Positions 9,147 to 18,075 of a stretch of 64,000 nt of DNA are shown here, piece by piece. Position 1 is the stretch's first letter. Every line of letters starts with the position of its first letter. The notes below the pieces were generated by a model. That model made no database searches. It was not told where the DNA came from and saw only the letters and a list, made by a program, of their open reading frames with translations. The translations under genes and the position numbers were made by a program. The DNA is from Lachnospiraceae bacterium MD308 (lineage in GTDB: Bacteria; Bacillota; Clostridia; Lachnospirales; Lachnospiraceae): positions 1,643,189 to 1,707,188 of the forward strand of contig KE159795.1 in NCBI GenBank assembly GCA_000403475.2, in the 5' to 3' direction.

Positions 9147-9566
9147 TTAGAATACATATCCTTTCACATATTCCCTGAGCTGCCCCGTAACAGCCTCTAT
9201 CATGTAACTCATGGAAGTGTTCTTCACTCCGACAATCACATTCCCGCACTGGTTCATGGGAATCAAGAGCTTTTTGGCGTTGCTCTGCCCGACTGCCGCC
9301 GCCATCGCCGGAGTAATCTCGCCATGCATAGAATCAGCGATGGCAATCCCCACCGGGCCGATAATCACATCAGACCGCCGGCATCCCACAAGCACCGCAT
9401 TCTCCCCGGTAGCTGCGTAGTCCGCTCCTGCTTTTAGCATATTGGACGTTGCAAGCGAGTTCGTACCTACCGCCCCAACCTCAGCCTGAGGAAATTCTTT
9501 TTTCACGGACGTAACAAGCTGCCTGCCCATACCGCCCCCCTGTGCGTCTATAATTAATATCTTCAT
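9147..9566 (-). CDS. DUF3842 family protein
   Basis: A 139-residue soluble protein starting MKILIIDAQGGGMGRQLV, a glycine-rich nucleotide-binding-like N-terminus, followed by a Rossmann-like alternation of strands and helices, including NAVLVGCRRSDVIIGPVGI. This matches the uncharacterised DUF3842 family. The start at 9566 follows GAAAGAGGTTCTC. It is the first gene of the run DUF3842-larB-ECF transporter, so a role in nickel or nickel-cofactor metabolism is a reasonable guess. No catalytic residue assignment can be made. Confidence 0.75.
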   Translation of the reverse strand: MKILIIDAQGGGMGRQLVTSVKKEFPQAEVGAVGTNSLATSNMLKAGADYAATGENAVLVGCRRSDVIIGPVGIAIADSMHGEITPAMAAAVGQSNAKKLLIPMNQCGNVIVGVKNTSMSYMIEAVTGQLREYVKGYVF

Positions 9567-9587
9567 GAGAACCTCTTTCAATTACGT

Positions 9588-10019
9588 TTACAAATCATCA
9601 ACTGTAATACATTTTATTTCTGAAAATTGCTTAAGTTGCTTATCATTAGTTAAAAACAAATCACATCCTGTCAGAACAGCCGTCGACAACTGTAATGCAT
9701 CCATTGATTTAAAAGCCTTGTACTCGGCCCTTATCTTTGCGGCTTTCTTTGCTATCTCCCCGTCAATCGAAACAATATTAACCCCAAGCGTCCTGATCAA
9801 TTTCTCAAACATGTCAATATAGCATTGCATATTATTTCGATACGGAAAAACAAAATATTCTTCTACAGTAATCACCGATGTGTTAAATGCTACATCCCTA
9901 TCATATGACTCTGCAAAAAAGCTTTTCATTTTTTCAAAATACTGCGGATTATCTTCATTCTTTTCGATGTAATATATAAACGGCGCTGTATCTATGAACA
10001 CTTTTTTATATCCTATCAT
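9588..10019 (-). CDS. PIN-domain toxin (VapC-like)
   Basis: A 143-residue PIN-domain protein. The acidic residues expected of the nuclease site are present: Asp in VFIDTAPFI, Glu in ITVEEYFVF, Asp in SMDALQLS and Asp in FLTNDKQLK. Such proteins are Mg2+-dependent RNases that act on tRNA or rRNA. The gene starts inside the end of the antitoxin gene (14-base overlap), the usual coupling of a type II toxin-antitoxin operon. Confidence 0.88.
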   Translation of the reverse strand: MIGYKKVFIDTAPFIYYIEKNEDNPQYFEKMKSFFAESYDRDVAFNTSVITVEEYFVFPYRNNMQCYIDMFEKLIRTLGVNIVSIDGEIAKKAAKIRAEYKAFKSMDALQLSTAVLTGCDLFLTNDKQLKQFSEIKCITVDDL

Positions 10020-10230
10020 CTTCGCGCATCTCCTTCATATACTCATCGACATGCTTCCCTCTTTCGCTTGGTATCACAAAGCTGTCCCAGTCAATAGGAG
10101 CCTTCTTCTTTTTTGCAGCCGGATATTCCAGCAAAGTAACAATCACTTCCGCACCGTCATACTCACGCATATCCTCATCTTCGATAACCACGGTGTTGCC
10201 TTGTATAATACCTTTAACTGCTGCAAGCAT
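10006..10230 (-). CDS. Antitoxin partner of PIN-domain toxin
   Basis: A 74-residue protein with an N-terminal swapped-hairpin-like beta segment (MLAAVKGIIQGNTVVIEDED) and a charged C-terminal tail (ERGKHVDEYMKEMREDDRI) suited to wrap and block the toxin. It precedes and overlaps the PIN toxin gene. GGGAGGTTGGTCTT before the ATG gives efficient antitoxin translation. Assigned from context and layout rather than a strong family signature. Confidence 0.75.
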   Translation of the reverse strand: MLAAVKGIIQGNTVVIEDEDMREYDGAEVIVTLLEYPAAKKKKAPIDWDSFVIPSERGKHVDEYMKEMREDDRI

Positions 10231-10296
10231 AAGACCAACCTCCCATCTCCGTTTTAACTATCATATCACAACCGTCAGAAATTGAACAGCCAAATT

Positions 10297-11238
10297 TTAA
10301 GCAAAGGTTATCACTGTCCCGGTCTTCCCTTCCAGTGCATCTATAGCTTTATCAAGACTTGTAATAATCGCTTTCTTGTCCGGATATGTACGGGCGAACT
10401 TCATAGCCGCCTCTACCTTCGGCAGCATACTTCCTGGCGCAAACTGGCCTTGCTCAATATACTGAACAGCTTCCTTAAGGCTCATGTGATCCAAATTCTG
10501 TTGATTTTCTTTTCCCCAGTTGATCGCCACCTTCTCTACTTCCGTCAGAATCATCAACACATCCGCATCTACCTGCTCCGCCAAAAGCTCCGCTGCAAAA
10601 TCCTTGTCAATCACTGCCGCAACTCCCTCCAGAGTTCCGTCCATCCTCTCTACCACAGGGATTCCGCCGCCGCCGCAGGAGATGACGATAGAGGAATCCC
10701 ACAGCTTCTTGATTGCCTCAATCTCAACAATTCTTCTGGGAATCGGAGATGCTACCACTCTGCGCCAACCTCTTCCGGCATCCTCTTTCATCGCATAGCC
10801 TTTTTCTTCAGCCAATGCCTGTGCTTCCTCCTCGCTGTAAAATGGTCCGATTGGCTTTGTCGGATTCGCAAATCCGGGATCGTTTTCATCCACCACCATC
10901 TGCGTCGCCACGGTAAGCACCGGACAATTTTTATTGCGCAGGCTCAAAGCATATTTTAATGCCTGCTGGATATGATAACCGATATACCCCTGACTCATAG
11001 CTCCGCACACATCAAAAGGCATCGCCGGCGTTACCTCCTTTGCCGATTCCGAAGCAAGAAGAATCCGCCCAACCTGCGGGCCGTTGCCGTGTACAATAGC
11101 AACTTCATAGCCCTGGCTGCTGATATCTGCAATTTTTTCACACGTACTTTTTACTACCTCTAACTGCCCTGCCGCTGTCGGCGCACTATTTTTTGACTGC
11201 AGCGCATTTCCCCCAAGGGCAATTACTATCTTTTCCAT
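10297..11238 (-). CDS. arcC: Carbamate kinase
   Basis: A 313-residue enzyme with the family signatures IVIALGGNALQ near the N-terminus, GNGPQVG, and the C-terminal GSMLPKVEAAMKFA. It makes ATP from ADP and carbamoyl phosphate, the last step of the arginine deiminase pathway. The start at 11238 follows AAGGAGAGGTGACAGTT; the longer frame upstream has no ribosome site. It is separated from arcA and the carbamoyltransferase gene by a divergent AraC-type regulator, so it has its own promoter. Confidence 0.95.
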   Translation of the reverse strand: MEKIVIALGGNALQSKNSAPTAAGQLEVVKSTCEKIADISSQGYEVAIVHGNGPQVGRILLASESAKEVTPAMPFDVCGAMSQGYIGYHIQQALKYALSLRNKNCPVLTVATQMVVDENDPGFANPTKPIGPFYSEEEAQALAEEKGYAMKEDAGRGWRRVVASPIPRRIVEIEAIKKLWDSSIVISCGGGGIPVVERMDGTLEGVAAVIDKDFAAELLAEQVDADVLMILTEVEKVAINWGKENQQNLDHMSLKEAVQYIEQGQFAPGSMLPKVEAAMKFARTYPDKKAIITSLDKAIDALEGKTGTVITFA

Positions 11239-11266
11239 AACTGTCACCTCTCCTTTTATTTTCCTG

Positions 11267-11295
11267 TTGTATCTCTCGCTCAAAAACTTTATAAT
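11267..11295 (+). promoter_or_regulatory. Sigma-A-type promoter for the AraC regulator
   Basis: TTGTAT at 11267-11272, a 17-base spacer and a perfect TATAAT at 11290-11295, 31 bases upstream of the regulator start. It overlaps the 5' leader of the divergent carbamate kinase gene, so the regulator could control both. Confidence 0.7.
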
Positions 11296-11326
11296 TAAAT
11301 TTATCAATTACCCGGAGGTTCCACGA

Positions 11327-12583
11327 ATGACAAAACTTGTACCAATCCAAAGCATCTATTGTTCCAAAGAGGACGAGACGAGGTTATGCAGCTTCGACAT
11401 CGAAGTCATATCCGCCCCGACAACGCCTCTTATCCATCCGATGTCCAGATTATGGTTAATTAATGAAGGCGAAGGCACTCTCCTTTTAAACGATAAAAAA
11501 TACCCGCTTGTAAAAGGAACCCTCGTCTCTGTACTTCCATGGCAGATTACTGATATTGTTGAAGTGAAATCTCCGCTTCAATTTTTTGTTATGGCTTATT
11601 ATTTTGATAATATTAATGAGATTATCAAGACATTTTATAATCCGGACAGCGTGAATCTGTCCGTGTCGCAATCCATGTCCCGCTGTCCTGTCGTTACCTT
11701 CGATACGCGGGAGCACATAAAGATGCAGCAGCTATTTCTCCAGATTAAGGACGAACTGCGCACCCTGTCGCGCCTCGATTCCTCAGACGCCGAATCCGTC
11801 TCGGAGTCTCTGGGCCTTTGCAAGCTTTACATTACTAATAAACTGATTGAAATTATCGTTTCCTTTATCCGTTCCTGTCACACCTTGCCGACGCAGGACG
11901 CCTCCACGGAAGCCAGCGAAATCTTTCAATATCTTTATACACATTTGAATGAAAAAATTACGCTGTCCATGCTGTCACAGCAGTTTTACATGAGCGAATC
12001 TGCGATCAGCTCATATATCAAGCGGACAACCGGGCTGTCCTTTTTTGACCTGCTGAATGAAATGAGGGTGGGTAAAACAATTAATTATCTGCTTTACACA
12101 GATTTTACTCTGGAAGAACTGGCTGAGATCCTCGGCTTTGTTGACAGCGCCCACATCAGCAAGGTATTTTTAGCACGAATCGGCATGAAAGCCAATGATT
12201 TCCGAAAAACCTATCAGTCCATCGGAGACAAATGCCGAATTAAAGACCGGAAGGTTTTCTATACGATTGTTTCCTATATATATAGAAACTATGCCGAAGA
12301 CTTACAGCCCAAAAATGTAAGTGAACATTTCCACATATCACCAAAGGAATTAAACCGTATCCTTCTGTTCCAGGTGGAGATGAATTTCAGTGATTATCTG
12401 AATTATACCCGAATCAACCGCGCCTGTGAGCTCCTCCTGACAACCGACAAGAGCATCCTTACCATCGCCCTTGAGGTCGGCTATAACACAGAAAAAACGC
12501 TTACACGGAATTTTCTGCGCTTCCGCTCTATGACCCCGGGCAAATTCCGGCGCTCTGTCGAATTGCAGGAAAACGGTATCTGA
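11327..12583 (+). CDS. AraC-family regulator with two tandem HTH domains
   Basis: A 418-residue transcription factor. Residues 1-120 look like a cupin sensor domain. Two separate AraC-type DNA-binding domains follow: one around residues 190-290 (SMLSQQFYMSESAISSYIKR and ELAEILGFVDSAHISKVF) and one around 315-410 (VSEHFHISPKELNRILL and ALEVGYNTEKTLTRNF). Most AraC proteins have a single such domain, so the duplication is unusual. The start at 11327 follows CCCGGAGG. It lies between carbamate kinase and the cyclodeaminase gene; its stop codon is only four bases from that of the convergent gene. Likely regulator of the surrounding arginine catabolism genes. Confidence 0.88.
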   Translation: MTKLVPIQSIYCSKEDETRLCSFDIEVISAPTTPLIHPMSRLWLINEGEGTLLLNDKKYPLVKGTLVSVLPWQITDIVEVKSPLQFFVMAYYFDNINEIIKTFYNPDSVNLSVSQSMSRCPVVTFDTREHIKMQQLFLQIKDELRTLSRLDSSDAESVSESLGLCKLYITNKLIEIIVSFIRSCHTLPTQDASTEASEIFQYLYTHLNEKITLSMLSQQFYMSESAISSYIKRTTGLSFFDLLNEMRVGKTINYLLYTDFTLEELAEILGFVDSAHISKVFLARIGMKANDFRKTYQSIGDKCRIKDRKVFYTIVSYIYRNYAEDLQPKNVSEHFHISPKELNRILLFQVEMNFSDYLNYTRINRACELLLTTDKSILTIALEVGYNTEKTLTRNFLRFRSMTPGKFRRSVELQENGI

Positions 12584-12587
12584 ATCT

Positions 12588-13691
12588 TTACTTAATCACT
12601 CCAAGACCCTTCGCAACCAGTGTGATGAAATCCTGCACATTGGTCACTATGGTTGTTGCGCTAAGGCTTCCTCTGTCTAACAGTTTATTTACGACAAACT
12701 CGTCGGCATCAACTGTGTAAAGATATACCGGGCGCACAGTTCCATCCTCAAGCACGCGGAAAGACGGAGTCATATTGCCGGTAGCGATGGTATGAAGCAT
12801 AGTCGCAAGGCAGATAACCGTTGTAGCCCCGCGCACCTGCTCACGCATAGTATCTGCCGCTTTGTATACATCCCCGATTACTTCCGGCAGCGGTCCGTCG
12901 TCGCGGATCGAGCCTGCCAGCACGATTGGGATATCATTTCTCACACAACTGCAGATGATGCCGTCGTCCAGGTTATAATCCTTCACAAACTGCGGGATAG
13001 AGCCGCTTCTTCTTACCTTGTTGCACACGTCCAGATGGTTGTAGTGTCCGTTAGGCTGGGATTTCTGAGTATAGATATCCTGTCCCAGTGCAGTATGAAG
13101 GAGCGCTCCCTCCAAGTCATGAGTCGCCAGTGCATTTCCAGCCAGAAGAGCCTGTCCGTAACCATTGTCAAACAGCGCGGACATGGCCGCCCTCGCGTCT
13201 GCATCAAAGGCAAATGCCGGTCCCATAACCCATACCACTTTTCCTCCATGCTCTTTTTCATATCTTAAAAGCTCAAATAATTTATCGTAGTCACGGGCGT
13301 AGGATGTCTCACGGCTTCTCCCCTGACGGAATACAAACTGGTCGTCAATCCCTTCACTGTCGTCCTCAAAACCGTGACAGTGCATATAGATACCGTCCTC
13401 ACATTTCTCCGTTCTGCCCAGCATGACTTTATCGCCTTTTTTTAAGTTTCTTGCTTCTACCACTGCAAGATGTCCGTCGTCACAGAGGACTACACAGGAG
13501 TCCATGCGGCTTTCTTCCGCCAGCTTCCACTCCCCGTTTATCTTAAAATATTCCGGATACATAGATGTGCTGTGATAGTTATCCGGCGCTACGCCGTCCT
13601 TCTCAGACGCTTGATATACTGCATCCGGCGCGTTGACAAATCTTTCCTCGGTAAAATCCGGATGATGATATTTCGGCATTTCAAATGACAT
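12588..13691 (-). CDS. TIGR00300-type ornithine cyclodeaminase (LOR/SDH-like domain)
   Basis: A 367-residue protein whose C-terminal two thirds match the family represented by TIGR00300 and the C-terminal domain of cyanobacterial AgrE/ArgZ: LLAGNALATHDLEGALLHT, RRSGSIPQFV, VLAGSIRDDGPLPEVIGD and ATMLHTIATGNM. These enzymes convert ornithine to proline and ammonia. I recall the family being annotated as nickel-pincer-nucleotide dependent; if right, the adjacent larB/nickel genes make sense. It follows arginine deiminase and ornithine carbamoyltransferase on one strand, so ornithine from arginine could be split between carbamoyl transfer and proline formation. Confidence 0.8.
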   Translation of the reverse strand: MSFEMPKYHHPDFTEERFVNAPDAVYQASEKDGVAPDNYHSTSMYPEYFKINGEWKLAEESRMDSCVVLCDDGHLAVVEARNLKKGDKVMLGRTEKCEDGIYMHCHGFEDDSEGIDDQFVFRQGRSRETSYARDYDKLFELLRYEKEHGGKVVWVMGPAFAFDADARAAMSALFDNGYGQALLAGNALATHDLEGALLHTALGQDIYTQKSQPNGHYNHLDVCNKVRRSGSIPQFVKDYNLDDGIICSCVRNDIPIVLAGSIRDDGPLPEVIGDVYKAADTMREQVRGATTVICLATMLHTIATGNMTPSFRVLEDGTVRPVYLYTVDADEFVVNKLLDRGSLSATTIVTNVQDFITLVAKGLGVIK

Positions 13692-13724
13692 ACTAAAGTT
13701 CCCCCTTTACTGCATTTTGCTCTT

Positions 13725-14717
13725 TTACTTCAACGTCGCATATACAACAGCCTTGATGGTGTGCATGCGGTTCTCTGCCTCGTCAAATACAACAGACTGC
13801 TTCGACTCAAATACTTCGTCAGTAACTTCCATCTCTTTAAGCCCGAATTTTTCTGCAATCTGTGCTCCAATTACTGTGTTTGTATCGTGGAAGGACGGCA
13901 GGCAGTGCATAAAGATTGCACTATCCTTAGCAAGCTTCATTACGTCGGAATTTACCTGGTATTTCTTGAGCAGGTTGATTCTTGTCTCCCATACCTCGTC
14001 CGGCTCGCCCATAGATACCCAGATATCTGTGTAGATTACGTCTGCTCCTGTTGCTCCTTCTTCTACGCTCTCTGTAAGACGTACTTCGCATCCGTTCTCC
14101 GCTGCAATTTCTCTTGCAGTATTTACCAATGACTCCTCCGGGAACAGCTCCTTCGGCGCACATGCAGTGAAATTAAGTCCCATCTTAGCGCAGGCAATCA
14201 TCAGGGAATTACCCATATTATTTCTTGCATCGCCAAAATACGTAAAGTTAAGCCCTGCTAATCTTCCGAAATTCTCCTCGATAGTCAGAAGGTCTGCAAG
14301 CATCTGTGTTGGATGAAACTGATCTGTAAGTCCGTTCCACACCGGAACTCCTGCATATTCTGCAAGCTGCTCTACCAGCTCCTGGCTAAATCCCCTGTAC
14401 TCGATTCCGTCGTACATTCTGCCAAGTACTCTCGCCGTATCAGCGATACTCTCCTTCTTACCCATCTGGCTGCTGCCCGGGTCAAGGTAGGTAACACCCA
14501 TTCCCAGATCCATGCCTGCCACTTCAAAAGAGCAGCGTGTTCTTGTAGATGTCTTTTCAAACAATAATACGATATTCTTTCCCTCAAGATATTTGTGCGG
14601 TACGCCTGCACGTTTCATATCCTTGAAATTCTTTGCAAGGTCAAGGAGATAACGCATCTCCTTTGATGAATAGTCTAAAAGTTTTAAATAATTTCTTCCT
14701 CTGATATTTGTTGCCAT
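13725..14717 (-). CDS. arcB: Ornithine carbamoyltransferase
   Basis: A 330-residue carbamoyltransferase with the carbamoyl-phosphate motif [20 protein letters not shown], and HCLPSFHD, the ornithine-specific C-terminal motif. In this neighbourhood it would work in the catabolic direction, phosphorolysing citrulline to ornithine and carbamoyl phosphate. The start at 14717 follows AAAGGAGATTAAAATC; a longer frame begins upstream but has no ribosome site. It lies 87 bases after arcA and 33 before the cyclodeaminase gene, so the three are probably co-transcribed. Confidence 0.95.
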   Translation of the reverse strand: MATNIRGRNYLKLLDYSSKEMRYLLDLAKNFKDMKRAGVPHKYLEGKNIVLLFEKTSTRTRCSFEVAGMDLGMGVTYLDPGSSQMGKKESIADTARVLGRMYDGIEYRGFSQELVEQLAEYAGVPVWNGLTDQFHPTQMLADLLTIEENFGRLAGLNFTYFGDARNNMGNSLMIACAKMGLNFTACAPKELFPEESLVNTAREIAAENGCEVRLTESVEEGATGADVIYTDIWVSMGEPDEVWETRINLLKKYQVNSDVMKLAKDSAIFMHCLPSFHDTNTVIGAQIAEKFGLKEMEVTDEVFESKQSVVFDEAENRMHTIKAVVYATLK

Positions 14718-14804
14718 GATTTTAATCTCCTTTTCATTAAATAATATTGTTAATGCCAAAAGGCATTTTGACTGACTAAAGTCTGCGTCCGCTAACAGAC
14801 ACAA

Positions 14805-16040
14805 CTACCGGCTCTCAACAGCATCCCGCTCCAGCGGCATACTCATGCACCGCGGGCCTCCCCGGCCTCTTGACAACTCCGAGCTTGCCATCTCAAGAAC
14901 GCGGATTCCATTCTCCCTCAATATCTGGTTCGTCACGTAATTGCGGTCATATACGACCACTTTTCCCGGCTCAATACACAACGTGTTCGACCCATCATTC
15001 CACTGCTCACGCTCGGATGCGATGGCGTCTTTACCTCCGCACCGGATCAGTGTGACCTTATCAAGCTTCAAGTGCTCTGCCAGAACCTCTGCCAATGAGG
15101 AACGCATCTCTGTCACCTTAAGCTCGCCCTTCTGGTCTCCCTTTTTCAGCTCGAAGATTCTTAAGGTTCCAAGAATCCCCGGATGGATAGTAAATTTGTC
15201 ATAATCCACCTGCGTACATACCGTATCCAGATGCATAAATGCCCGGATTGCCGGGATATCAAGAGCAAGAATCGTCTCAATCTCCGCGCTGTCATCCTCA
15301 AATATCCGCTGCGCTAAAAGCTCGATTGCCTCCGCTGTCGTCCTCTGGGAAATCCCAATTGCAAGCACTTTATTGCTTAAATTCAGGATATCGCCGCCCT
15401 CGATAGAATAGGGCAGTTCTCTTGTATAGTAGAACGGCGTCTTTCCCGCAAAATCCGGATGATTTTCCAGCACATATTTCCCGAAAAGCGTCTCACGCCT
15501 CCTCGTCCTGGAATACATGCAGTTCAGGCTCACACCGTTGCCGATGCATGCAAATGGATCTCTCGTAAAATACAGGTTCGGAATCGGGTCCATAATGAAC
15601 TGACTGTCTGTCTTGACCAGATTCACCAACGGCCGGTTCATCTTAACCTCCAGCTCTCCTACTCTGACGCCGGACATCAGCTTAAGCACCAGCTCTTTCT
15701 CGTCCCTTATCTCCATAAGATAGGAAGCAAGGTACTCCTTCATCTTCTCATCCGCTACTTCTCCCTCGGCAATAAACTGCTCTACAAACTGCCGCTTTAA
15801 CTCTTCATTCCCCCTAAGCACGTCAGCAGTCAAATCCTCCAGATATACGACCTCTACACCTTCCCCTCGCATGATGCCTGCAAACAGGTCATGCTCGTTC
15901 TGTGCCGTCCTCAGATAAGGAATATCATCAAAAAGCAGCCGCTCCAAATCCCCCGGAACCAGATGTTCCAGCTCCTTCCCCGGTCTGTGGAGCATGACTT
16001 TCTTCAATTTTCCAATCTCACTCTTTACTTGGATTGCCAT
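14805..16040 (-). CDS. arcA: Arginine deiminase
   Basis: A 411-residue enzyme of normal length. The Cys nucleophile lies in GRGGPRCMSMPL near the C-terminus, and YFTRDPFACIG, EGGDILNL and FMHLDTVCTQ supply the other active-site segments. It hydrolyses arginine to citrulline and ammonia, opening the deiminase pathway. It is the first gene of the arcA-arcB-cyclodeaminase run and has a dedicated promoter with a dyad operator about 80 bases upstream. Confidence 0.96.
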   Translation of the reverse strand: MAIQVKSEIGKLKKVMLHRPGKELEHLVPGDLERLLFDDIPYLRTAQNEHDLFAGIMRGEGVEVVYLEDLTADVLRGNEELKRQFVEQFIAEGEVADEKMKEYLASYLMEIRDEKELVLKLMSGVRVGELEVKMNRPLVNLVKTDSQFIMDPIPNLYFTRDPFACIGNGVSLNCMYSRTRRRETLFGKYVLENHPDFAGKTPFYYTRELPYSIEGGDILNLSNKVLAIGISQRTTAEAIELLAQRIFEDDSAEIETILALDIPAIRAFMHLDTVCTQVDYDKFTIHPGILGTLRIFELKKGDQKGELKVTEMRSSLAEVLAEHLKLDKVTLIRCGGKDAIASEREQWNDGSNTLCIEPGKVVVYDRNYVTNQILRENGIRVLEMASSELSRGRGGPRCMSMPLERDAVESR

Positions 16041-16093
16041 GTCTTACCTCCTCAATTTCCATTAGCGCTCATTTGCTTTTTTATCTGTTATCT

Positions 16094-16128
16094 ATTATAC
16101 CTTCTTTCCTGGTTTTTGTCGGACAAAA
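16094..16128 (-). promoter_or_regulatory. arcA promoter with perfect dyad operator
   Basis: On the minus strand a perfect TATAAT (16094-16099) lies 54 bases before the arcA start. Fourteen bases upstream of it is a perfect dyad, TTTTGTC-G-GACAAAA, at 16114-16128, overlapping the -35 position. No good -35 hexamer is present, which fits an activator-dependent promoter. The rest of the 16041-16277 gap is A/T-rich with no other gene. Confidence 0.6.
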
Positions 16129-16277
16129 CCTAAAAAAATACAAGTATTTTAAATGTTTCTTTTAAGCATATACGACATTAAAACCTGATTATTCCCAGTC
16201 TTATACACCGATTATTACTTATAAAAAAGAGTTAAAATACAATGAAAAAGCCGGTAAACGTCCAAACTGGCTTTTCA

Positions 16278-17051
16278 CTACCTCCATTTTTCCGAATGGT
16301 ATATGTATATTTCTTCTAATTCATCAAGAATTGTCTTTTTATCTTTCCCTACAATTCCTAACTGTTTAACATTAATATCCTCCATTCTCATCTTTTGGAT
16401 AAATGTTTTTATATCCTCAAACACCCCAAAGGGCGTTTGAACCCGTTGGGTTATATCTAATAATTCCGTTAGCCTGAATACATCATTTTTGTGCTTTCTA
16501 ATATTCTTACTGTCAACATGCTCTCCGGCCTCTTTTCTATCTGATAAATCCAGCCATGCCTTTGCTTTAAATGGAATCAGATAAGCTGTATCTAAAATTG
16601 CAATCCCTTCAACCATAGTTTTTCCCTGCTTCATAAATTCATAATACTCATCATTTAAAAGAATTGCTGATAAGCTTGATATATCATCATCGATCGGTAA
16701 TGGTGTCAAAACAGCATCTTCCGGCAAAATAATTTTATCTAGTCTCCTGCTAAACAACTCAATCATGACAGGATAGTCCTCTGAAATCGGATGCGTAAAT
16801 CTATAAAATTGCGGAACTCCCATACTTTTATTGCAATGTTGATATCCGGCTTTTTTAACATATTCCCAAAATTTTTTTCCGAACTTCGCATCAACCGCTT
16901 CCACAATTATAACAAGATCAATATCTTTCGTTGCACGAAAATCCATTCCGGCTTCTGTCATTAACACATCACACGCCGTTCCTCCGATTATTGTATATTG
17001 CTCTTCATTTCCTTTGAACCATTCCCGGAAGCTTTCAATTCCTGCTACCAT
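16278..17051 (-). CDS. Nucleotidyltransferase-fold toxin-like protein (AbiEii-like)
   Basis: A 257-residue protein with the nucleotidyltransferase core: a GG(T) turn (TIIGGTACDVLM) followed by the metal-binding DxD pair in TKDIDLVI and a later acidic strand (PVMIELFSR). This resembles AbiEii/MenT-type toxins, which modify tRNA or transfer nucleotides to protect against phage. It starts within the last 17 bases of the upstream regulator gene, the coupling seen in type IV toxin-antitoxin pairs. Function as a toxin is inferred from fold and arrangement. Confidence 0.7.
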   Translation of the reverse strand: MVAGIESFREWFKGNEEQYTIIGGTACDVLMTEAGMDFRATKDIDLVIIVEAVDAKFGKKFWEYVKKAGYQHCNKSMGVPQFYRFTHPISEDYPVMIELFSRRLDKIILPEDAVLTPLPIDDDISSLSAILLNDEYYEFMKQGKTMVEGIAILDTAYLIPFKAKAWLDLSDRKEAGEHVDSKNIRKHKNDVFRLTELLDITQRVQTPFGVFEDIKTFIQKMRMEDINVKQLGIVGKDKKTILDELEEIYIYHSEKWR

Positions 17052-17994
17052 CTATCTTCCTCCACAATGTATCTAACATTTCTTCTACTGCTTCTTCCAC
17101 ACGCTCATCATCTATGTTCCTAAATGACAATGCCAGAGAAAGCGGATCAACTGTATTTCCTTTTGCAAGATGCTCTGGGCTGTATCTCCATAATTCAACT
17201 GCCACCTGTGTCTCAGAGTTTTGCAGGCGATTTGTCAATACATGATTCCACTTCGCAATACTATCAGCAGCATACACTCTCACTGACGCCGGATTTAACA
17301 TGGAATATTCCGCCAATGCCAAATCTCCGCTTTTCAGCAAAACATTTTGAAGTTCTTCTTTCGGTATATAAACACATCTTTTCACAGGGCTGATCATTAC
17401 TTCACTGGCCGATTCAAACAATTCCCTTGGTGTCTGTTCCGAAAAAATGATTTTTTGCACTCCTTGTTTTTTTGTCCTGATGAGACCCATCTTCTCTAAC
17501 TGTTTTGAAGCTCTTGATATGGAGGTTGCAGTCAGTCTTAAAGCCTTTGCTGCCTTACTTGATGTCATCTCTCCGGTTCCTTGATAAATGAAATACAATA
17601 ACAACATCTGTGCAGAGGGTAATATCTCTTTTCGCTCACTTTTTTCCGCGTCACATCTCTTCTGCAAAAAAATTCCCATGAACGGCAAATAAATCTGCTT
17701 ATTTTCCACAACAAATGAAATTCTTTCTTTAATAAAGTTCTCCCTCTGATAGAACGTCATTTGTTTCAGCACAAATACAACCGGAATAGATTCTATCTTT
17801 TTTATTTGTTTTATATGTTTTTTTACTGCCGAAATTGGTTCTAAATCCACCTTTACATATAAGAAAAACACTGGTAGTTCATCAAGCAATACTTTTTTTA
17901 CTTCATACCTGGAAATGAGATAGTTTGGCAAACATTTATACACATTCTCCACGTAATCCACCTGCACTCCCAATACTCTTTTCAGATATTCCAT
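17035..17994 (-). CDS. Winged-helix regulator/antitoxin partner of nucleotidyltransferase
   Basis: A 319-residue protein with a winged-helix segment around residues 137-175 (MTSSKAAKALRLTATSIS, then KQLEKMGLIRTKKQG). The N-terminal part is a mixed alpha/beta region with no recognised family, and the C-terminal part is of unknown fold. It overlaps the nucleotidyltransferase gene by 17 bases. The layout, DNA-binding protein first and nucleotidyltransferase second, mirrors AbiEi/AbiEii operons, so it is probably the cognate antitoxin and autorepressor. Transcription presumably starts in the A/T-rich gap before 17994. Confidence 0.6.
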   Translation of the reverse strand: MEYLKRVLGVQVDYVENVYKCLPNYLISRYEVKKVLLDELPVFFLYVKVDLEPISAVKKHIKQIKKIESIPVVFVLKQMTFYQRENFIKERISFVVENKQIYLPFMGIFLQKRCDAEKSERKEILPSAQMLLLYFIYQGTGEMTSSKAAKALRLTATSISRASKQLEKMGLIRTKKQGVQKIIFSEQTPRELFESASEVMISPVKRCVYIPKEELQNVLLKSGDLALAEYSMLNPASVRVYAADSIAKWNHVLTNRLQNSETQVAVELWRYSPEHLAKGNTVDPLSLALSFRNIDDERVEEAVEEMLDTLWRKIDGSRN

Positions 17995-18075
17995 GGTTTT
18001 TTCTCCGATTTTAACTTTGTTTTTATATCATAACCTTTTTAATGTTTTATTTCAATATTTAAGTTATAATTGTCG

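Noticed and set aside
8956-9249. 97-codon ORF overlapping the end of the DUF3842 gene
   Set aside because: Its first third is out of frame inside DUF3842; only the part after the stop could be real, listed at low confidence.
10282-10959. 225-codon plus-strand ORF opposite carbamate kinase
   Set aside because: Antisense to a conserved enzyme with all signatures; composition not protein-like.
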